A stretch of DNA of 64,000 bases from Microbispora catharanthi. GTDB taxonomy: Bacteria; Actinomycetota; Actinomycetes; Streptosporangiales; Streptosporangiaceae. Positions 59,699 through 64,000 of the stretch are shown piece by piece; within the stretch, counting starts at the first letter, position 1; every line of letters starts with the position of its first letter. The position numbers were made by a program, and so were the translations under genes. Below the pieces are notes generated by a model. It saw nothing but the letters and a program-made list of their open reading frames with translations, was not told the DNA's origin and ran no database searches. The stretch spans positions 1 through 64,000 of the forward strand of contig NZ_VDMA02000009.1 in NCBI RefSeq assembly GCF_006334915.2, read 5' to 3'.

Positions 59699-60729
59699 CG
59701 TCGCGTTTCGGGGAGGAACACGTCCTGCATGTCGTCGAAGCGCTCGACGCACCGGCCCGCGCCCAGCACCACCGACTGGAGCGGCTGGTCGACGAGGTGG
59801 ATCGGCATGCCGACGGCCTTTTCGAGCCGTCCGGCGAGCCCGTCGAGCAGCGCGCCGCCGCCGGTCAGCACGATGCCGTTGTCGATCAGGTCGCCCGCCA
59901 GCTCGGCCGGGCACTGGTCCAGCGTGGTCTGCACGGCGTCGACGATCGTCTGGACCTGGTCCTCGATCGCCTCCCTGACCTGCGCCCGGTTGATCGTCGC
60001 GGTCTTGGGCAGGCCGGTCACCAGGTCGCGGCCCCGGATCGGCAGCGGTGTGGTGTCGTCGCCGCCGGGCCGCGCGCTGCCCAGCTTGATCTTGACGTGC
60101 TCGGCCGTGCGCTCGCCGAGCATCAGGGAGTGCTCCTTCTTGACGTAGTTGACGATCGCCTCGTCGAGCTCGTCGCCGCCGACCCGCACGGACTTCGACA
60201 CGACCACCCCGCCGAGCGAGACGATCGCGACCTCCGTCGTGCCGCCGCCGATGTCCACGACCATGTTGCCGGTCGTGTCGCCCACGTTGAGTCCCGCGCC
60301 GATCGCCGCGGCCATCGGCTCCTCGATGATGTGGACGCGGCGGGCGCCCGCCTCGTACGCCGCCTCCCTGACCGCGCGCTGCTCCACGCTCGTGGTGCCG
60401 CTCGGCACGGCGACGACGACCCGGGGCCTGGCCAGGTAGCGGCTCTTGTGCGCCACCTGGATGAAATGCCGCAGCATGCGCTCGGCCGCGTCGAGGTCGG
60501 CGATCACGCCGTCCTTGAGCGGGCGCAGCGTGGCGATGTGGGGCGGGGTCCGCCCGATCATCTCCTTCGCCGCGGTCCCGACCGCCACGATCCTGTCCGT
60601 GTGCAGGTTGATCGCCACCACCGACGGCTCGTCGAGGACGACGCCCTTCTTGCGCACGTACACGAGCGTGTTGGCCGTGCCGAGATCGACCGCCATGTCC
60701 CGGCCGAGCAATCCCCACGGGAAACCCAT
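59695..60729 (-). CDS. mreB: Actin-like cell-shape protein MreB
   Basis: 344 aa from ATG 60729. Actin fold: phosphate-1 DMAVDLGTANTLVYV, VVAVPSGTTSVEQRA, phosphate-2 DIGGGTTEVAIV, adenosine region VLTGGGALLDGL. It forms membrane-bound filaments that place the elongation machinery; in mycelial actinomycetes it is mostly needed for spore-wall synthesis. A GTG at 60762 would add 11 residues (MLSLLSESWSA); the ATG is preferred because GFPWGLLGRDMAV is the expected N-terminus. First gene of the five-gene mre operon; its promoter must lie in 60730-60827. Confidence 0.95.
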   Translation of the reverse strand: MGFPWGLLGRDMAVDLGTANTLVYVRKKGVVLDEPSVVAINLHTDRIVAVGTAAKEMIGRTPPHIATLRPLKDGVIADLDAAERMLRHFIQVAHKSRYLARPRVVVAVPSGTTSVEQRAVREAAYEAGARRVHIIEEPMAAAIGAGLNVGDTTGNMVVDIGGGTTEVAIVSLGGVVVSKSVRVGGDELDEAIVNYVKKEHSLMLGERTAEHVKIKLGSARPGGDDTTPLPIRGRDLVTGLPKTATINRAQVREAIEDQVQTIVDAVQTTLDQCPAELAGDLIDNGIVLTGGGALLDGLAGRLEKAVGMPIHLVDQPLQSVVLGAGRCVERFDDMQDVFLPETRR

Positions 60730-60827
60730 CGCCGACCAGCTTTCAGAGAGGAGGGAGAGCACGCGTGATCGCTGCCCGGCGGCCCCGCCTCTAAACAGAA
60801 CGGTCCCTCCCCGTACGAACCGGACCG

Positions 60828-61844
60828 CTAGGCGACGCTGAGATAGAGGTCTCTCGCCAGCTTCGTCACCCGCTCGGCCGACTGCGTGAAGGACGCCCCC
60901 GAGGGCTGCAGGGTGAGCACCACCATGATCAGCCGGTCGCCGATCACGCCAGTAGTGTGGAGCACCGGACGGCCGAAATCAACCGGGTTGCCGCCCATTG
61001 TGACTGCCCCGATACGGTACGACGTCGCCCTCGCGCGGGTGCACTTGACGGGAGGAACCGCGCCATACCCGGACCAGCCCTGCTTGATCGCCCAGGGTCG
61101 GGGAACAGCGCGGGGGATGCCGAAGAACTGGTCGAAACCGTCGCGAGCGCACTGGGACGCCTTGCGCAGATTGCCGAGGACGAAGTCGCGGACGCGGGGC
61201 TCGGCCCGCCGCAGCAGATACCGGTAGACGAGCGCGATGTCGGCCGCGCTGATGGCGGTGTAGCCCCAGAAGCCGGGTTTGGCGGCGGGTGGCGGTGCGG
61301 TTTCGGTCAGGCCGATCCTGCGCGCCATGCGTCGCACGATCTCGCCCTGGCCGCCGCGCCGCCACAGGGCCGTCGCCGCGTCGTCGTCGCTGCCGCGGAG
61401 CATGGGCGTCAGCAGCGCCATGTCCCCGGCGGGGATCGTCCCCCTGCGCCGTTCCAGGTAGTCGGTGGCGATGAGGATCTTCACCACCGACGCCGACCGG
61501 AACCGGTGGTGCGCCTGCCTTTGGGCGACCGTCCTGCCCGTGGTCACGTCGACCACGGCGTACCCCGCCGTCACCCCGGCCGGCACCCGGACGGGCTTCG
61601 CGGGGGACCGGACCGGACGGGCGGCCGACGCGTCCCTGATCGCCGGCCCGCTCGCCGCTGCCGTCGCGCCGCGGCCGCCGGAGCCGGTCGGATCGGAGCC
61701 GGTCGGATCGGAGGAGGGGGCTGGCGCCTGCGCCGCCGTCGTCCCTGCCGGGCCCGCGCCGCGGCCGTCTGAGGAGCAGCCGGTCAGGAGCGCCGGGAGC
61801 GCGGCGGCGACGGCCAGGACGGCGGCGGTTCTCGATCGCGTCAC
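60828..61844 (-). CDS. Class A beta-lactamase-fold lipoprotein (serine hydrolase)
   Basis: 338 aa. Lipobox LLTGCSS (Cys about residue 23) and a long Ser/Thr/Gly/Ala spacer with a 15-bp in-frame repeat (DPTGS twice; 61681-61710). The penicillin-recognising fold has Ser-x-x-Lys in SASVVK, SDDD in the place of SDN, and KQGWSG where KTG is usual. No convincing omega-loop Glu is visible, so real beta-lactamase activity is doubtful. It may be an inactive or peptidase-like cell-wall protein. It lies 66 nt upstream of the mre operon in the same direction. Confidence 0.85.
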   Translation of the reverse strand: MTRSRTAAVLAVAAALPALLTGCSSDGRGAGPAGTTAAQAPAPSSDPTGSDPTGSGGRGATAAASGPAIRDASAARPVRSPAKPVRVPAGVTAGYAVVDVTTGRTVAQRQAHHRFRSASVVKILIATDYLERRRGTIPAGDMALLTPMLRGSDDDAATALWRRGGQGEIVRRMARRIGLTETAPPPAAKPGFWGYTAISAADIALVYRYLLRRAEPRVRDFVLGNLRKASQCARDGFDQFFGIPRAVPRPWAIKQGWSGYGAVPPVKCTRARATSYRIGAVTMGGNPVDFGRPVLHTTGVIGDRLIMVVLTLQPSGASFTQSAERVTKLARDLYLSVA

Positions 61845-61935
61845 CCGACCATGCCTACCAGATCGCCTGTCGCCCGATGTGCGGAAATGTCAGGTGCGGC
61901 TGTCCCTTTGCCTCTCGGGGTCGATGCGGGACGGC

Positions 61936-62634
61936 TCAGGCAGGCGTACTCCCCGGCGGCCGGTCGGCGAGCGAGCCCGGGGTGATCAAACCGGTCTCGT
62001 AGGCGAGCACGACGGCCTGAACCCGGTCCCTGAGGCCGAGCTTGGACAGGATGCGCGCGACATGAGTCTTCACCGTCGTCGGGCTGAGGCTCAGCCGGTC
62101 AGCGAGCTCGGCGTTGCTCAGCCCGGTGGCGAGCAGGCGCAACACCTCCAGCTCCCGGGGCGTCAGCTCCGACAGATCCCGGTGTACGGCTGCTCTGGTC
62201 TCGTCACGGCGGGCGAACCGCTCGACCAGACGGCGGGTGATCGTCGGTGCGAGCAGGGCGTCCCCTGCGCGCACCAGACGCACCGCGGCCACCAGGTGCT
62301 CCGGTGTGACGTCCTTGAGCAGGAAGCCACTGGCCCCTGCGGTGAGTGCGGCGTAGACGTAGTGGTCGAGGTCGTAGGTGGTCAGGATGAGAACGCGCGT
62401 CTCGCCCGGGTCGGCAGCCATGATCTGCCGGGTGGCTTCGAGGCCGTCCATCCGCGGCATCCGGATGTCCATCAGCACGACGTCCGGCCGAGTACGCCGG
62501 ACGGCGGCGACGGCTTCCGCTCCGTCGGCCGCCTCGGCCGTCACCTCGATGCCGTCGGCGGCGAGGATCATCCCGAACCCGCTGCGTACCAGTGCTTGAT
62601 CGTCGGCGATGACCACGCGCGTCGGCCCGTTCAC
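61936..62634 (-). CDS. NarL/FixJ-type response regulator
   Basis: 232 aa. Receiver with IADDQ, phospho-Asp in VVLMDIRMP and FLLKD; LuxR HTH LTPRELEVLRLLATGLSNAE, SLSPTTVKTHVARILSKL. GTG 62634 overlaps the kinase stop (GTGA). Its partner is the kinase at 62631. It resembles the regulator at 42372-43046 in all motifs, but the operon lacks a propeller lipoprotein; the next gene on this strand is the beta-lactamase-fold lipoprotein 91 nt on. Confidence 0.95.
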   Translation of the reverse strand: MNGPTRVVIADDQALVRSGFGMILAADGIEVTAEAADGAEAVAAVRRTRPDVVLMDIRMPRMDGLEATRQIMAADPGETRVLILTTYDLDHYVYAALTAGASGFLLKDVTPEHLVAAVRLVRAGDALLAPTITRRLVERFARRDETRAAVHRDLSELTPRELEVLRLLATGLSNAELADRLSLSPTTVKTHVARILSKLGLRDRVQAVVLAYETGLITPGSLADRPPGSTPA

Positions 62635-63974
62635 GTAGTGGCCCACGGAACCCGCGCCTTGATTCGATAGCCGCCGTCGCTCCGCGGTCCGGCCTGCAGG
62701 GTGCCGCCGTAGAGGGCGAGCCGCTCCCGCAGCCCGATCAGGCCCCGGCCCTGGCCGTCTCCCGCGCGGGCCGTCAGCCTGCCGCCGGTGTCGGTGATCT
62801 CGATCTCCAGCCAGCCGCCGCGGTGGCCGATGGCGACGGACGCCGCCGCACCGGCCGCGTGCTTGATCGTGTTGGTCAGGGCCTCCTGGACGACGCGATA
62901 GACGGCCAGTTCCACCCCGGGCGGCAGCGGACCGGGCGGCGGGGAGATCTCGACGCCGACCCGCACTCCGGCTGCGCGAACCCGTTCGATCAACGAATCG
63001 AGCTGGTCGAGTCCCGGTTGCGGTTCGAGCCCGTCGGCACTGCCGCCCGCCCGCTCGCTCTCCGGCCCGGCCAGCAGTCCCATGACGTTGCGTAGTTCCG
63101 CCATGGCGGCGCGGCCGCCGGCTTCGACCGCGAGCAGGGCCTGCTTCGACCGAGCCGGAGCCGTGTCCATCACCGCGCGTGCCGCACCGGCCTGGATCAC
63201 CATCACGTTCACATTGTGGGTGACGACATCGTGCAGTTCGCCGGCGATCCGGGAGCGCTCTCCCCGGACGGCCTCGCGCATGGCCTCCTCCTGGGCGCGC
63301 TGTAGTTCGGCGACCCGGCGCCGGCCGGCGTCGAGCTGCCGCCGCCAGGATCGGACGAAAGCGGCGGCGACTCCGGCGCTCATCAGTACCACGAACGGCC
63401 CCAGCCAGCTCGGCAACGCCGGGACGGAGTCCCGGAAGGCGACGCCCGCCAGCACGGTGGCGAGGACGAGTCCCCCGACGGCCGGCGCCCGGTGCGTGCT
63501 GTGGGCCACCGCCCCGTAGGCGGCGATGGCGAACGTCAGCACGGTGATCCACGTCGCGTCGTCACGGGTGCCCAACGCCGCGGCCAGCACCACCCAGAAG
63601 GTGATCAGCGGGTACAACCGTCGCATCGCCAGCGGCAGGGCCGTCAGAACCACCAGGAGCGGAAGCGGGCCCGAATCCTGCTGGTCGTCGGCGGTGACCA
63701 GGGGCCGTTCCAGGCGGTCGGGAGCGGCGTCGCTGCTTCGCGGCGGTGGTGAGGGCCGCAGTCGCAAGGGCTCCAGCAGGGAGGGCGGCTGCTCGTCGAC
63801 GCGATGGGCATCGTCTGTCGCGCCCGCCGTCGCGGCCACTGCGGCAACGGTCAAGGCGATCGCGAGCAGCAGGTCGGCGAGGAGCGACCGGCGCGAGGCC
63901 CGGGCGGGTTTCCACACTGGGCGGAGCACATCCAGCCCGAACCGCCGCCATCCACGTCGTTCGCTCGCTGTCAC
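62631..63974 (-). CDS. Sensor histidine kinase (HisKA_3)
   Basis: 447 aa. One hydrophobic segment (about 33-52), an extracytoplasmic stretch rich in Pro/Asp (55-100), then about four more segments (105-215). Dimerisation helix with phospho-His in AGELHDVVTHNVNVMVIQAG and HATPase_c with VQEALTNTIKHAAG, ITDTGGRLTA, GLIGLRERLALYGG. It starts with GTG 26 nt from the window edge; a longer version cannot be excluded. The extracytoplasmic segment of about 45 residues is a possible sensor. Confidence 0.92.
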   Translation of the reverse strand: MTASERRGWRRFGLDVLRPVWKPARASRRSLLADLLLAIALTVAAVAATAGATDDAHRVDEQPPSLLEPLRLRPSPPPRSSDAAPDRLERPLVTADDQQDSGPLPLLVVLTALPLAMRRLYPLITFWVVLAAALGTRDDATWITVLTFAIAAYGAVAHSTHRAPAVGGLVLATVLAGVAFRDSVPALPSWLGPFVVLMSAGVAAAFVRSWRRQLDAGRRRVAELQRAQEEAMREAVRGERSRIAGELHDVVTHNVNVMVIQAGAARAVMDTAPARSKQALLAVEAGGRAAMAELRNVMGLLAGPESERAGGSADGLEPQPGLDQLDSLIERVRAAGVRVGVEISPPPGPLPPGVELAVYRVVQEALTNTIKHAAGAAASVAIGHRGGWLEIEITDTGGRLTARAGDGQGRGLIGLRERLALYGGTLQAGPRSDGGYRIKARVPWATT

Positions 63975-64000
63975 CGATGCATTGTCCCGACCGCACGGCA

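Overview
The window is high-GC actinomycete DNA. MscR needs mycothiol, an actinobacterial thiol. The ClpC, MreB-RodA, DUF574-methyltransferase, CGNR and LppU-like proteins are also of actinomycete type. The cellulase architecture (GH9-CBM3c-FN3-CBM2) and a CelR-like operator recall Thermobifida and its relatives, so a member of the Streptosporangiales is my best guess. This is an inference from gene content, not a phylogeny. The left edge cuts clpC; the right edge lies just upstream of a histidine kinase.

Layout. (1) 1-1340: the 3' end of clpC and a gene of unknown function. (2) 1387-18638: a near-complete route from glycine betaine to serine. It contains a Rieske betaine demethylase (gbcA-like), covalent-FAD dimethylglycine oxidase, heterotetrameric sarcosine oxidase (soxBDAG) and serine hydroxymethyltransferase (glyA). 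One-carbon disposal is built in: mycothiol-dependent formaldehyde dehydrogenase (mscR), 10-formyl-THF deformylase (purU) and a YdeP-type molybdopterin oxidoreductase that could oxidise formate. Two paralogous IclR regulators sit inside. The three promoters that serve the route (mscR, purU, dimethylglycine oxidase) share one plan: a TTGAC-type -35, a 17-nt spacer, a -10, then GTTGCG repeated at exactly 19 nt. A single regulon under IclR control is the natural reading. (3) 18790-21162: panD, an uncharacterised protein and rnhB. (4) 21256-28202: a cellulase operon on the minus strand with two GH9 processive-type enzymes and a non-catalytic 3xFN3-CBM2 protein, behind a CelR-like palindrome. The two GH9 genes carry almost identical CBM2 DNA.

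(5) 28159-49912: a mixed accessory stretch. It holds DoxX, LysR/SnoaL, a DUF574 methyltransferase, an autoregulated MerR gene, an FMN reductase, an MFS exporter, and a methyltransferase behind an intact MerR-type promoter whose own MerR gene is only a remnant. It continues with YjbR, a divergent SDR/XRE pair, metE, a histidine kinase/response regulator/lipoprotein operon, an AhpD-like protein, PhzF, acetate kinase, a divergent methyltransferase/CGNR pair and a second SDR. (6) 49983-53879: PP2C phosphatase, an N6-adenine DNA methylase with a specificity-like C-terminal half, and a soluble Ser/Thr kinase. No restriction gene is present, so a phosphorylation-linked methylation module is possible. 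(7) 53899-60762: the cell-elongation operon mreB-mreC-mreD-mrdA-rodA, with a convergent-independent DUF2293 gene behind it. (8) 60828-63974: a beta-lactamase-fold lipoprotein and a second NarL-type two-component system.

Several genes appear to start on leaderless transcripts: a -10 hexamer lies 6-7 nt before the ATG at 8742, 31829, 35067 and 50776. No rRNA, tRNA, CRISPR array or complete insertion sequence was recognised.
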